A DNA stretch of 26,098 bases from a virus. A model generated the notes under the pieces. That model saw only the letters and a program-made list of their open reading frames with translations, was not told the DNA's origin and made no database searches. Positions 1-8,359 of the stretch are shown here, one piece after another (position 1 is the stretch's first letter; each line of letters begins with the position of its first letter). The position numbers and the translations under genes were made by a program. Location of the stretch: IMG/VR virus record IMGVR_UViG_3300048839_000064, positions 1 through 26,098 of that record; one strand, 5' to 3'.

Positions 1-418
1 TGTTGGGTGACTTGCCGCTATTCAGAATATCGTTGCTCGTCGCTTTGACATCGACAAATCCAGTTACTGATGATGAGTGTTTCCTTGTTCGTTTAAATTG
101 AAGAATAACATCCGCCATGTTAAGTCGTTCCCCTGATTCGACATTAACTAACTGGTATTCATTTTCACTGTCCTCAACAACGTCTGTGAACAGTTCTTGA
201 GCCCACGCTTCAACAAAAGGCCCAGCAATCTTATTCACATTCTCCATTGGGATTCCGTATCTAAGATTTGTGTTGATGATGATTTTGTTTCGGCCCACGT
301 CTAGAGCGGTTTTAACCATTTTTTCTATTGAAGTAACCACAAAACTGGAACACTCGGAATAGTCTTCCGATTCCACTGGTATCTTGAGGACAAGATTGAG
401 GTAATCACTATTCAGCAT
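1..418 (-). CDS. Restriction endonuclease-like PD-(D/E)XK protein (3' end cut by window edge)
   Basis: The minus strand is open from an ATG at 418 to the left edge, giving 139 residues with no stop. The protein contains ADVILQF (D103) and, 20 residues later, GFVDVKATS with D123-V-K125. This acid plus D-x-K arrangement fits the catalytic core of the PD-(D/E)XK nuclease fold used by many type II restriction enzymes. A conserved-looking block NKIAGPFVEAW (residues 62-72) lies before it. A GTG at 433 is an in-frame alternative start; I prefer the ATG because GGAG lies 9 bases upstream of it, while nothing similar precedes the GTG. It is the only minus-strand gene and is transcribed away from the virion genes. 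No methyltransferase partner is visible on this side. The fold call is inferred from motifs; target site and true length are unknown. Confidence 0.6.
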   Translation of the reverse strand, partial: MLNSDYLNLVLKIPVESEDYSECSSFVVTSIEKMVKTALDVGRNKIIINTNLRYGIPMENVNKIAGPFVEAWAQELFTDVVEDSENEYQLVNVESGERLNMADVILQFKRTRKHSSSVTGFVDVKATSNDILNSGKSPN

Positions 419-434
419 TTCTTGAGACTCCACT

Positions 435-448
435 GGATTTTAAAATCC
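435..448. promoter_or_regulatory. 14-bp perfect palindrome, possible operator
   Basis: GGATTTTAAAATCC is a perfect inverted repeat lying 17 bases upstream of the endonuclease-like ATG on the minus strand. Its core TTTAAAATC recurs at 516-524, within the proposed promoter of the divergent plus-strand gene. Two related sites in a 130-base divergent region fit binding of a dimeric repressor, but no regulator gene is visible in the window. AT-rich palindromes can also occur by chance. Confidence 0.4.
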
Positions 449-494
449 GATCCTACGCGATTGGAGGAGTCAGGCAATAGAACTCTTGTGCAGT

Positions 495-523
495 TTGCCG
501 TGATCAGAGAGGGAATTTAAAAT
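495..523 (+). promoter_or_regulatory. Candidate promoter of the membrane-protein/terminase operon
   Basis: TTGCCG (495-500) and TAAAAT (518-523) are separated by 17 bases. They lie 25 bases before the GTG start at 548, leaving room for a leader with an AGGAGA ribosome site at 535-540. The -35 matches consensus at 4 of 6 positions and the -10 at 5 of 6. It is the only reasonable promoter seen before the 548-3720 gene chain. Confidence 0.4.
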
Positions 524-547
524 CTAGGTTAATCAGGAGAGTGAATC

Positions 548-1090
548 GTGCCAACAGACGAATCAAGTTGGAGATTTTACATCATATCGAGTGTCATCAT
601 ATTGATAATCGGTGGATTGCTTGGGTTGGGCGTCAACCTCATCACTCCGAAAGTCAAAGAGACTGGAGAAGGTTGGTTTCAAAAGCGCCGCCTCAAGAAA
701 GAGAAATACAGAGCAAAGCTTGAGAGAGCATCCCACGATTTAGACACAGATCCCACAATAGTCTACTTATACTTTGTTGGTTTGGTATTACTTTTGGTGA
801 CAGGATTCGCGCTTTTGGGAATAGCCGCGATCATTATGGCCGTGATTTATCTATACTTTGAATCTGTTGTGCCTCCCGCTGATGGGTTTATAAGAATAAT
901 GCTAATCATCGCGGGTTTAGTTCTTCTAGCAGCGTTCGTAGTAGCTGGCTCTTACTTTGCTGTTCGCTGGATGGGGTTGGTTGCTTACGCTAAAGATTTG
1001 TATCTCGTACACTCAGACAGAAAAAGGGCAGAGAGGAAAGCAAGGAAAGAAGCGGAAGTTGAAAACGACCAAGAAGAAATGATAGACTAG
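548..1090 (+). CDS. Membrane protein with 3 or 4 transmembrane segments
   Basis: This 180-residue protein has hydrophobic segments at about 9-32, 71-104 (long enough to be one or two spans) and 114-138. The loop at 35-64 and the C-terminal tail at 158-180 are strongly charged, the tail being K/R- then E/D-rich. The start is GTG, supported by AGGAGA seven bases upstream; an overlapping ATG-start frame has no such support. It is the first gene of the plus-strand chain leading to the terminase, with only 4 bases before the next gene. No known family is recognised. Its place at the head of a packaging operon and its topology do not decide between a lysis, exclusion or virion-membrane role. Confidence 0.75.
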   Translation: MPTDESSWRFYIISSVIILIIGGLLGLGVNLITPKVKETGEGWFQKRRLKKEKYRAKLERASHDLDTDPTIVYLYFVGLVLLLVTGFALLGIAAIIMAVIYLYFESVVPPADGFIRIMLIIAGLVLLAAFVVAGSYFAVRWMGLVAYAKDLYLVHSDRKRAERKARKEAEVENDQEEMID

Positions 1091-1094
1091 CAAA

Positions 1095-1412
1095 ATGCTC
1101 ATGAAGTGTGTGGGGTGCAATTCCGAGCACGACCACCATAGTTGGAAGTTTAAGGACTACGAAGACCGGAAAGGTCAAATAAAAAGTGGATGGTTCTGTG
1201 GCAAACACTTCAAACCCTCAGTAAAAGAGTGGGTTCCCGATAGAATAAAGCAAGAAAGAAAAGCACACTTCAAGGATATAGTGCAGCCTTGGAGAGACAA
1301 CGAACCCTCAAGGGAATATATAGACACGTACCCAGAACAATCTAAGAAGATTTTTACTCCAAAGGAAAGAAAATCAGCCAAGAAAGTTTGGAGTGACATC
1401 GCACCAAAATGA
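1095..1412 (+). CDS. Small Cys/His zinc-binding-like protein upstream of terminase
   Basis: The 105-residue product has C5-x2-C8 and C35-x2-H38, which together could hold one zinc ion, followed by a basic, Trp-containing C-terminal half. A second ATG at 1101 would lose only two residues and is equally possible; neither has a clear ribosome site, so it may be translated by coupling with the preceding gene. Its stop overlaps the next start by four bases (ATGA). Small zinc-binding proteins are common beside phage terminase genes and may bind DNA or assist packaging. Function here is unknown. Confidence 0.7.
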   Translation: MLMKCVGCNSEHDHHSWKFKDYEDRKGQIKSGWFCGKHFKPSVKEWVPDRIKQERKAHFKDIVQPWRDNEPSREYIDTYPEQSKKIFTPKERKSAKKVWSDIAPK

Positions 1413-1681
1413 ACAATCAAATTATAGAGTTGCTTTTTAAAATCATTGACTCGGACATCTCTAAAGATGCCAAAGAGAAGATACTCTTGCACTATATGCT
1501 CCCCAAACCAAAAGAAGGCTATGAGTCTGAGATGGTCGCACCAATAGAAAAGATCGAAGATACGGGCAGAGTGGGAACTATCAAGCGACCTTCAAAGAAG
1601 GAGATCGATATGAGGAATAACCCAAAACTAAAGGAAGAATTTGAAGCAATGGCTGAAACACTAGAAAAACTGGAAGTATGA
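1409..1681 (+). CDS. Hypothetical charged small protein, terminase operon
   Basis: This 90-residue, charge-rich protein has a hydrophobic helix near the N-terminus (residues 4-13) and a predicted helical Glu/Lys-rich C-terminus. It overlaps its neighbours by ATGA at both ends (1409-1412 and 1678-1681), so it sits in a tightly coupled translational chain with the zinc-binding-like protein before it and the small terminase after it. No family is recognised. Confidence 0.65.
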   Translation: MNNQIIELLFKIIDSDISKDAKEKILLHYMLPKPKEGYESEMVAPIEKIEDTGRVGTIKRPSKKEIDMRNNPKLKEEFEAMAETLEKLEV

Positions 1682-2094
1682 GTAGACCGACTAAATACAA
1701 AGACACCTACCCAGATCAACTGTATGAACATATGAAGGGTGGTCTTAGTTTTGAATCATTTGGTGGAGTGATTGGTGTCTCTGAAGAAACTCTACACAAG
1801 TGGAAAAACCAAAAATCTAAGTATTTTCGTAAAGCGTTTTCTGAGTCCTATAAAAGGGGGAGAACCGCTTCCATGCTTCATTGGGAAGAATTAGGACACG
1901 ACATGGTACTCGCCGGACAAGGCAATGCAACGGCGTGGATATTCAACATGAAGAATAGATTTAACTGGAAGGACAAAAAGGATATCACCACCGACGACGA
2001 AAAAATAACTGGTCCAATACTTCTGGCACCCAAACGAAATGGAAGAATATTGGACACCCCACCCAAAACAACAGGAGGCTCTAAGGCGGAGTGA
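1678..2094 (+). CDS. terS: Terminase small subunit (DNA-recognition)
   Basis: The 138-residue protein has an N-terminal helix-turn-helix at about residues 24-43 (LSFESFGGVIGVSEETLHKW), the usual DNA-binding module of small terminases. A middle segment (residues 69-98) with an aromatic-rich stretch ending in FNWKDK follows, of the kind seen in terminase small subunits and related phage HTH proteins. It starts in a 4-base overlap with the upstream gene and overlaps the large terminase by 56 bases. In the family this subunit recognises the packaging site and feeds DNA to the ATPase. The assignment rests on HTH, size and position directly before the large subunit. Confidence 0.8.
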   Translation: MSRPTKYKDTYPDQLYEHMKGGLSFESFGGVIGVSEETLHKWKNQKSKYFRKAFSESYKRGRTASMLHWEELGHDMVLAGQGNATAWIFNMKNRFNWKDKKDITTDDEKITGPILLAPKRNGRILDTPPKTTGGSKAE

Positions 2095-3442
2095 GTTTGA
2101 AATACTTTATGGAGGAGCACGAGGCGGAGGCAAGACCGACGCGGGTATAGTTTGGCTCAGTTATGATATTGCTAATCCTAGATTAAGAGCCTTAGTTATT
2201 AGACGCAATGCAGATGATTTATCCGACTGGGTAGATAGAGCCAGAAGGATGTATGCGAGGTTTGGTGCCGACTTCGCTTATAGACCAACAGAGATCAAAT
2301 TCCCCACAGGCGCAATCATAAAGACAGGACATCTCAAAGACGACAGTTCATACACCAAGTATCAGGGACACGAATACCAACGAATGGTTATTGAGGAGCT
2401 TAATCAGATACCCGAGGAGAAGCGATACCTTCAACTTATAAGCTCGTGCAGATCGACAGTAAAGAACTTGCCGCCTCAAGTCTTTTGCACAACTAATCCA
2501 GGCGGAGCAGGACACGGTTGGGTTAAGAGAAGATTTGTTGACGTTGGACCACCCAACATTCCATACACAGACCCCGATTCAGGACTCAATAGAATCTACA
2601 TACCAGCGACTATCGATGATAACCCAACACTCTTGGAGAACGATCCTAACTACCTAAAGATACTTGAGGGATTAAAAGAGACAGACGTTGAATTGTGGAA
2701 GGCGTGGAGATTGGGTAGTTGGGATACCTTCGCTGGACAGTTCTTTAGGGAGTTTAGACGCGATCTGCATACCTGTAAGCCGTTCACACCAAAGAGCGAG
2801 ATACCAAAGTACGCGGGTGTTGACTGGGGACGTATTGCACCCTTTGTATTCCTAGCTGGTGCGTTTGACGTGGTTAAGATGGAAGACGGCAGGGTGTTTC
2901 ACAGAGTGTGGATATATAAAGAAATCGACGGCACCGAGAAAAATCCAAAAGAGTGGGCTGATGAAATAAAAGAGAGAGTAAATATCGAGGAGTTCACTAG
3001 GATATCAGTTGATCCGGCGATGTTCACGAAAGGTCAAGACAACTCAATCTCAATAGCGGATCAATTTAAAAAAGAAGATATACGCATGAAACCCGCTAGT
3101 AACGACAGAGTCGGTGGATGGTCGGTGTTACACGACTGGTTATCAATAGCACCAGATGGTTTACCCTATCTTGTAATCACCGAGGATTGCCATGACCTTA
3201 TTACTACACTACCCGAGCTTGTACACGATGATAATAAAGTAGAAGATGTGGATACCACCGGTAACGATCACTGGGCTGACGCTTTAAGATACATGCTAAA
3301 ACACGTAAAATGGATAGATGCTAAAATTGGAGGGGTTAAGTCAAGTCCACCCGAGCCGAAAATCAAGAAGGGTCCACTCATGAATCTTGACTTGGAGAAG
3401 TTTGAAGGTAGATCAAAGAAACGTCGTTACAAAGAGGTATGA
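2039..3442 (+). CDS. terL: Terminase large subunit (ATPase and nuclease)
   Basis: The 467-residue packaging motor has all expected signatures. An N-terminal PHPKQQEAL (residues 7-15) resembles the Q-motif. Walker A is GGARGGGKT (25-33), Walker B is RMVIEEL with E119/E120 (115-121), and TTNPGGAGHGW (151-161) fits the coupling motif. The C-terminal RNase H-like nuclease has Asp residues in GVDWG (D262), SVDPAMF (D325) and DHWADALRYM (D410, D414). It powers DNA translocation into the prohead and cuts concatemers. The start lies inside the small-subunit gene, without a clear ribosome site, so translational coupling is likely. I kept this start because it preserves the N-terminal motif. Confidence 0.95.
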   Translation: MEEYWTPHPKQQEALRRSEFEILYGGARGGGKTDAGIVWLSYDIANPRLRALVIRRNADDLSDWVDRARRMYARFGADFAYRPTEIKFPTGAIIKTGHLKDDSSYTKYQGHEYQRMVIEELNQIPEEKRYLQLISSCRSTVKNLPPQVFCTTNPGGAGHGWVKRRFVDVGPPNIPYTDPDSGLNRIYIPATIDDNPTLLENDPNYLKILEGLKETDVELWKAWRLGSWDTFAGQFFREFRRDLHTCKPFTPKSEIPKYAGVDWGRIAPFVFLAGAFDVVKMEDGRVFHRVWIYKEIDGTEKNPKEWADEIKERVNIEEFTRISVDPAMFTKGQDNSISIADQFKKEDIRMKPASNDRVGGWSVLHDWLSIAPDGLPYLVITEDCHDLITTLPELVHDDNKVEDVDTTGNDHWADALRYMLKHVKWIDAKIGGVKSSPPEPKIKKGPLMNLDLEKFEGRSKKRRYKEV

Positions 3443-3720
3443 AGGTATCAATACTAAGTAGAGAAACAACAGAAATCAGAGTGGTTGACGTTGATGTGAC
3501 TTCGGTTGTATTGGTGGCAACTCCCGACAATAGACTGAAGATGTTCTTTTGCCCTAACTGTCAAAATCCTGTGGTGCAGTACAACGGTCAAGTGGTACAA
3601 ATACTCCCGGGTGCAGTTCCAACAGACATACCCATCTTAGTTCAGTGCTCTAACCGCAATTGCAGGACTAAATATTTATTTGAGAGAATTGCTGTAAGAG
3701 ATGATATAATGGGGATATGA
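3439..3720 (+). CDS. Small zinc-ribbon protein
   Basis: The 93-residue protein has a beta-rich N-terminal part followed by C38-x2-C41 and C70-x4-C75, a four-cysteine arrangement typical of zinc ribbons. It begins in an ATGA overlap with the large terminase. The -10 element of the portal promoter lies inside its last codons. Lying between terminase and portal, it could assist packaging, but no specific function can be claimed. Confidence 0.75.
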   Translation: MKVSILSRETTEIRVVDVDVTSVVLVATPDNRLKMFFCPNCQNPVVQYNGQVVQILPGAVPTDIPILVQCSNRNCRTKYLFERIAVRDDIMGI

Positions 3721-3756
3721 GCATTCTAGCCCTCCGAAAGGTGGGCTTTTCTATTT
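3703..3756 (+). promoter_or_regulatory. Promoter plus terminator-like hairpin leader, copy 1 (portal)
   Basis: The extended -10 is TGATATAAT, with TATAAT at 3705-3710. After a GAGCATTCT block comes a hairpin at 3728-3747: AGCCC, a T-T mismatch, then CC closing a GAAA tetraloop (3736-3739). A T-rich tract follows and the ATG is at 3757. The hairpin plus T-run looks like an intrinsic terminator but stands between promoter and start codon. No Shine-Dalgarno site lies between hairpin and ATG. Confidence 0.7.
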
Positions 3757-5877
3757 ATGGATAACGACAAAGACCAAATACAAATCCAAGATCCTTTAAG
3801 TCTGGATATTGATGATGAAAAATTCGCCACAATCATCCAAAAGCGCATTGATAACTCCAAGGAATGGTACAAGGAAAAGAAGTATGACGAACGTGTAGAG
3901 AAGAATGAGAAGTATTACTTCGGCAAACAAGTGGATATAGAAGAACTCAAGGGCTACGAAGGCAAGTGGTTAGATAACATCATCTGGGAATCGGAGAAAA
4001 GCATCAAGGCTATATCTCTCTCACGAATGCCAGACTTGATCGTTAAACAGGGTAACGAAGGGGATCAGAGCAAGAAATCAGCCGAGGATTTATCTAAGGT
4101 AGTTGATAGTGGCATTAAACGCCGAGAGATGAGGCAGGTATTGGCACTCGCCTTTAAACATGTTCCAGTCTACTACCAAGGTGTTATTAAATATCGATGG
4201 GACCCCGAGCTGGGCGAGGATGGAGACTACATATTCGAGGTAGTGCATCCCAAGAATATTGTGGTTGATCACACATCCCCAAGTAACGACCAAAAGGATA
4301 TGGACTTCGTAGCGCAGAAGCTGGAACTATCTATTAAAGAGTTGATTATGCGCTTCCCAGACAAGAAGAAGGAAATCATCGAAGCCGCCCAGAAAGATGG
4401 AATACAAGCCAACGACGATGGGGAGATACCAGAGGCTAAAATGGCAACCAAAGTGCACCCTTGGGAGATATGGTTCACTTGGTACAAAGAGACTGAAGGC
4501 GGGGAGTATGAAAGAGTTGAGGGTGTAGCGTGGAAGTATCACAAAAAGATTTTAAAGAAGATCAAGAATCCTAACTGGGACTGGGAAGGGCAGACGAGAA
4601 CATTCAATTATGATCAGGAAATGGGCGAGGATGATATAAGACAGACAATGCTTGGTGGAATGGAAGTGCCAGGGATGAAAACCGAGACCTTCTACAATAA
4701 CTATTTCGAGTCTCCAGAAAAACCCTTTATCTTTTTAAATTCTGAATTGTGGGGCAATTCACCACTAGACGAAACATCAAGAATAGAGCAGTTGATCCTC
4801 ATGCAGTACACCCTAGACGAAAGAGGAAAGATCATCGCCGAGAAACTGAAGAATCGAACTAAGCACATATTCTCCAAAGACGGCGGTTTGAAAGCTGATG
4901 ACATAGAGGAAATGGACATCAACGATCCCGACGAGGACTTACTTGTTGACGGGGATGTGGGCAAGGTTCACGGAATAATCGCACCAGATCTAGCCACTCC
5001 ACAAGAGTTCAAAGACTATGAAGACACAAGAAGTCGTATGTTCGCAAAAGCCGGCACGTTTGCAACCCGAGGAGAATTACAGTCTGACACTGCTACGTCA
5101 AACCAAATCGCACGAGAGGCTGATTTCACGCGAGCAGACGATCTTGTAGACGATACCATTAACTATGCGGCCGAGAAGATGTCCAGGGCGGTACTACAGA
5201 TGATCAAACTAAGGTACACCAATGACCATTATGTACGTATTCTTGGCGACGACGGCAATACGGTCTTTACAAGAGTCCACAGGGATATGGTAGAAGACGG
5301 CATGGAAGTTCAAGTAACCGCCTCGGGCACAGATAAGCTGAAAGCCGAACGACGCGCTATGGACATGGCTGGCATGAAACTCATTGACCCTCTCACTTTC
5401 TATAAGGATGTCGGAGCCAGTGACCCACATGGAAGAACCAAGAAGCTAATGACGTTTATGATGAGTCCAGAGCAATATATGGCAGAGTTTGTGATGGGAT
5501 TGAAGGACAGCGCGGCTATGGGTGAAGCTTTGAATGGTCAAACTGGCGGCCAACAGGCGTTGATGGACATCGCTCAAATGCAGCAAGGTCAGATGCCCCC
5601 AGTACCGGAGAATGTAGATGCTGAGTATCTGGACACACTAACCACCTTTATGCAATCACCCGAATTTATGGCGTTACCACCAGAGTTACAACAGGCGATT
5701 AGCAGTTTTGCCGAGCAAGTGCTAAATATCGTCAGTTCACAGACCCAAGAGCAACCACAACAACCATCACCGTCAGATCAGTTTGGCGGTTCAGCGGCTG
5801 GACCCAGCCCGATGGATACAACCAAAGTAGCAACCGAACCTCAGACATTAGCACCGGGTTCAACCAGACGGTTATAA
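3757..5877 (+). CDS. Portal protein (P22-type size)
   Basis: This 706-residue protein directly follows the terminase block and precedes scaffold and capsid, the standard portal position. Its length and its acidic, helical N-terminus (ERVEKNEKYYFGKQ near residues 47-60) resemble the large portals of P22-like podoviruses. The C-terminal part is Met/Gln/Pro-rich (about residues 590-690) and may form the extended barrel or a disordered tail. In the family, twelve copies form the ring through which DNA enters and leaves and to which the tail attaches. No sequence motif proves it; the call rests on length, order and overall character. Translation begins directly after hairpin leader copy 1. Confidence 0.85.
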   Translation: MDNDKDQIQIQDPLSLDIDDEKFATIIQKRIDNSKEWYKEKKYDERVEKNEKYYFGKQVDIEELKGYEGKWLDNIIWESEKSIKAISLSRMPDLIVKQGNEGDQSKKSAEDLSKVVDSGIKRREMRQVLALAFKHVPVYYQGVIKYRWDPELGEDGDYIFEVVHPKNIVVDHTSPSNDQKDMDFVAQKLELSIKELIMRFPDKKKEIIEAAQKDGIQANDDGEIPEAKMATKVHPWEIWFTWYKETEGGEYERVEGVAWKYHKKILKKIKNPNWDWEGQTRTFNYDQEMGEDDIRQTMLGGMEVPGMKTETFYNNYFESPEKPFIFLNSELWGNSPLDETSRIEQLILMQYTLDERGKIIAEKLKNRTKHIFSKDGGLKADDIEEMDINDPDEDLLVDGDVGKVHGIIAPDLATPQEFKDYEDTRSRMFAKAGTFATRGELQSDTATSNQIAREADFTRADDLVDDTINYAAEKMSRAVLQMIKLRYTNDHYVRILGDDGNTVFTRVHRDMVEDGMEVQVTASGTDKLKAERRAMDMAGMKLIDPLTFYKDVGASDPHGRTKKLMTFMMSPEQYMAEFVMGLKDSAAMGEALNGQTGGQQALMDIAQMQQGQMPPVPENVDAEYLDTLTTFMQSPEFMALPPELQQAISSFAEQVLNIVSSQTQEQPQQPSPSDQFGGSAAGPSPMDTTKVATEPQTLAPGSTRRL

Positions 5878-5901
5878 GAATTAGACCTCGGCAAAAGGTT
5901 G

Positions 5902-5917
5902 TGATATACTTTACATA
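5902..5917 (+). promoter_or_regulatory. Extended -10 promoter giving a leaderless-type mRNA (scaffold)
   Basis: TGATATACT (-10 hexamer 5905-5910) lies only seven bases before the ATG at 5918. With normal start-site spacing, transcription would begin at or within a base or two of the ATG. No ribosome site is present. The bases around it (GTTGTGATATA) match the other -10 elements in the window. Confidence 0.55.
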
Positions 5918-6694
5918 ATGGCAACCGACGAGCCAAAGAGCATTACTCAGGAAACTACCGAAACTAAAGATCAGGTAGTGGATGAGACTTCACAAGAGAC
6001 CCCAAAACAAACAGCCGAAGATCAAACAACAGGAACAAAAGAGGTAAAGGAAGAGACCTCAGAGGTTGATGTGGAGAAGATCACAGAGACCGCTACCAAA
6101 AGAGCCGAAGAGCGTGTGGCTCAACGATTACTCGACGCACTGGGCGTTACTAAAGAGGAGAAAACTCAGGCTGAAGGGGAAGGATTGATACCGCCTTGGG
6201 AGAAGGAAGGCAGAAACCCCAAGAGTTATAAGGAAGTGGCTGAGTTTTCAGCACAGCTCGCGGAATGGAAGCTTGAACAGACCCAAAAGGCGAAGGAAGA
6301 AGAGGAAGAGCAAGCCAAAGAGCAACAGAAACAGACTAATGAACAATGGAATAAGTATTGGGACGATCAACTAGATGAGTTGGTTGCCTCTGGGAAATTG
6401 CCGAAGGTCGAAGACTCCAAAGACCCAAACGATCCTGGTGTAGTGGCGAGAAAGGTACTCTTCCAAAGCATGTTCGATATCTCCCAAGAGAGACTACAAC
6501 AGGGTAAACCGGCAGTAACTTCTTTAAAGGAGATATTTTACGAACACTACAAAGATCCCAACGCTCAACCAGCAGGTTACGATGCACCCATATCTCTGGG
6601 TAAGAGAGCTGTGTCAACAGGGGAGAAGGCTGATTACTCGTACAACGACATTCATGGATCAAGTTACTCAGAAATCATAGCCGGTAAGAAATAG
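5918..6694 (+). CDS. Capsid scaffolding protein
   Basis: The 258-residue protein lies between portal and major capsid protein. Residues 1-50 are Thr/Glu-rich and look disordered. Helical, coiled-coil-prone segments follow, including an acidic/Gln run at about 120-142 (KAKEEEEEQAKEQQKQ). The C-terminus contains conserved-looking aromatic residues and ends in IIAGKK. Acidic, helical composition and position are typical of scaffolds, which organise the coat protein during prohead assembly and then leave. No protease motif is seen, so maturation would need a protease elsewhere or none. Confidence 0.75.
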   Translation: MATDEPKSITQETTETKDQVVDETSQETPKQTAEDQTTGTKEVKEETSEVDVEKITETATKRAEERVAQRLLDALGVTKEEKTQAEGEGLIPPWEKEGRNPKSYKEVAEFSAQLAEWKLEQTQKAKEEEEEQAKEQQKQTNEQWNKYWDDQLDELVASGKLPKVEDSKDPNDPGVVARKVLFQSMFDISQERLQQGKPAVTSLKEIFYEHYKDPNAQPAGYDAPISLGKRAVSTGEKADYSYNDIHGSSYSEIIAGKK

Positions 6695-6709
6695 GCTCAG
6701 ATTGACCAC

Positions 6710-6795
6710 TTGACATAAAGATTTAGACTGTATTATAATTACAGCATACGAGAAATATACCTCGCCAAAAGCGGGGTTTTTTTATTGATTAAAAC
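6710..6795 (+). promoter_or_regulatory. Strong sigma70 promoter plus hairpin leader, copy 2 (major capsid)
   Basis: TTGACA (6710-6715) and TATAAT (6734-6739) are both perfect consensus, separated by 18 bases. This is the best promoter of the window, in front of the most abundantly needed protein. The hairpin at 6759-6777 has stem ACCTCGC/GCGGGGT with loop CAAAA and one T-G wobble. A run of seven T (6777-6783) follows, and ATG comes at 6796. The leader lacks a Shine-Dalgarno site between hairpin and ATG. Confidence 0.8.
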
Positions 6796-7881
6796 ATGGC
6801 AGTAGACGGAATCACAAATTCAAACAGAGTAGATGCAACAACAGAGCGAAAACTCTACGCTAAGGTTGTTGACGGTGTAGGAAACTCCAGATCATACTTC
6901 GCTAGAGCAATGGGTAAGGCAAAACCGTTCGTTGGTAAATCCATGGACGTGAGCATCAAATACCAAAATTCTAACACCTTTGAATGGTTCACTGGTCTTG
7001 AAGCACTAAATTCGGCAGCTTCGGATAATACAATCACACTTTCCTTTAGACATGCAGCGGGAACTCAACCAGTCGTTTCTATCATGGTTGAATCTTTTGC
7101 TAATCAAGGTGAAGCAGGAACGATTGATCTCGACGACTACAAATATGAAGAAGCGGTCATGGAAGCAGTACAAGCAGTCGGAACCAAAACATTCTCAGGA
7201 CTTGGTGCCGCTAACGACATTCTCGGACTAGAAGCAATAGTCGACGACGGATCGAACGTAGGAACAATCGGAGGAAAACTTCGATCTTCTTATGACACAC
7301 TAGATGCAACGGTAACAGCCTCGAGCGGAACTTTGACCTTGGCAAAAATGGCAACACTTCATAGCGCAATATCAGCAGGTGGAGTTGTAGCTTCTGAACC
7401 AAATATCATGGTAACAACAAAGACTATCTGGGATTTGGTAGAGCAACTTTTGCACCCAACATTGAGGAATAACTATTCCACACTTCCAGTGAGAGGTGAC
7501 AACCTAGAAAAGGGTGACGGACTCAAGGGCATGGCTGGTTTCAGGGCCATCACATGGAGAGGTATCCCAATAATTCGAGATGACGCTTGTACTTCTGGAG
7601 TTCTCTACATGCTTAATGAAAAAACATTTGCATGGCACGGAAGAACATCTGTACCAGAGGCATACAGGGGTGAACTTGAAAAAGTTAGTCTCGGAACCGC
7701 TTCAGCAATGGAAGGTACTGGAATCGACACACTACCAAGTGAATGGAATGGTTGGTTCTACAAACCAATGCAGATGCTTCCTAACCAAGCAGGCATGGTT
7801 GCAAGATTATTCTTAATCGGGAACTTTGTACCAAAAGAGTTCAGAAGAAACGGTAAATTAACAGGAATAACAGGAGTGTAA
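6796..7881 (+). CDS. Major capsid protein
   Basis: The 361-residue protein follows the scaffold gene and has the strongest promoter in the window. Its size and alpha/beta character fit an HK97-fold coat protein, although this is inferred and not motif-based. Features seen are an N-terminal segment rich in small and charged residues, a central region at about residues 130-165 including GLGAANDILGLEAI, and a C-terminal block LPNQAGMVARLFLIGNFVPK (328-347) ending the protein. It would form the icosahedral shell around the portal. The next gene starts four bases after its stop, with AGGAG near 7872 serving as that gene's ribosome site. Confidence 0.85.
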   Translation: MAVDGITNSNRVDATTERKLYAKVVDGVGNSRSYFARAMGKAKPFVGKSMDVSIKYQNSNTFEWFTGLEALNSAASDNTITLSFRHAAGTQPVVSIMVESFANQGEAGTIDLDDYKYEEAVMEAVQAVGTKTFSGLGAANDILGLEAIVDDGSNVGTIGGKLRSSYDTLDATVTASSGTLTLAKMATLHSAISAGGVVASEPNIMVTTKTIWDLVEQLLHPTLRNNYSTLPVRGDNLEKGDGLKGMAGFRAITWRGIPIIRDDACTSGVLYMLNEKTFAWHGRTSVPEAYRGELEKVSLGTASAMEGTGIDTLPSEWNGWFYKPMQMLPNQAGMVARLFLIGNFVPKEFRRNGKLTGITGV

Positions 7882-7885
7882 TAAT

Positions 7886-8359
7886 ATGGCAAATCAATCA
7901 ACAGGATACAGAACAATATCGGGATCACTTTTAACTGATCACGGCACAACCCAACTCGAAACATTGGGAACAAGAGTAATGGACAGAGCTGGTAATGAAT
8001 ATGTCTACCTACTCGGAGTAGCATCAACCGTAGCGAGTTCATGGGTAACTTATGATGAAAATTACGCGACAGCACTCTTGACCAGTAATGCCAAAGGAAT
8101 GGTTGCAATCGCACAAGCGGCAACAGTTGCAAATGAATATGGATGGTACTTAATCTACGGAGTAGGCACTGGAGTAATCGGAAACGAAGTCTCAGGTGAC
8201 ACACTGGCTTATATATCCTCAGTTACGGGATCAGTAGACGACCTCTTGGTAACAGGAGACGCAATACACGGAGCAATAATCAGAGGAGCATCCGCAGTAA
8301 CTGGAGCAGCAGTAGCAGTTCAAATCAATTATCCATTCGTACACGACAACGTGATCTAA
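7886..8359 (+). CDS. Capsid decoration-like protein, paralogue A
   Basis: The 157-residue, Ala/Gly/Val/Thr-rich protein lies four bases after the capsid gene, has an AGGAG ribosome site and is probably co-transcribed with it. From about residue 30 to its end it matches paralogue B (8425-9006) nearly throughout. Shared blocks include IGNEVSGD, AYISSVTGS, ASAVTGAAV and NYPF. Such small beta-rich proteins placed directly after the coat gene are usually head decoration or stabilisation proteins. The call is by position and composition; a tail-related role is possible. Confidence 0.55.
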   Translation: MANQSTGYRTISGSLLTDHGTTQLETLGTRVMDRAGNEYVYLLGVASTVASSWVTYDENYATALLTSNAKGMVAIAQAATVANEYGWYLIYGVGTGVIGNEVSGDTLAYISSVTGSVDDLLVTGDAIHGAIIRGASAVTGAAVAVQINYPFVHDNVI

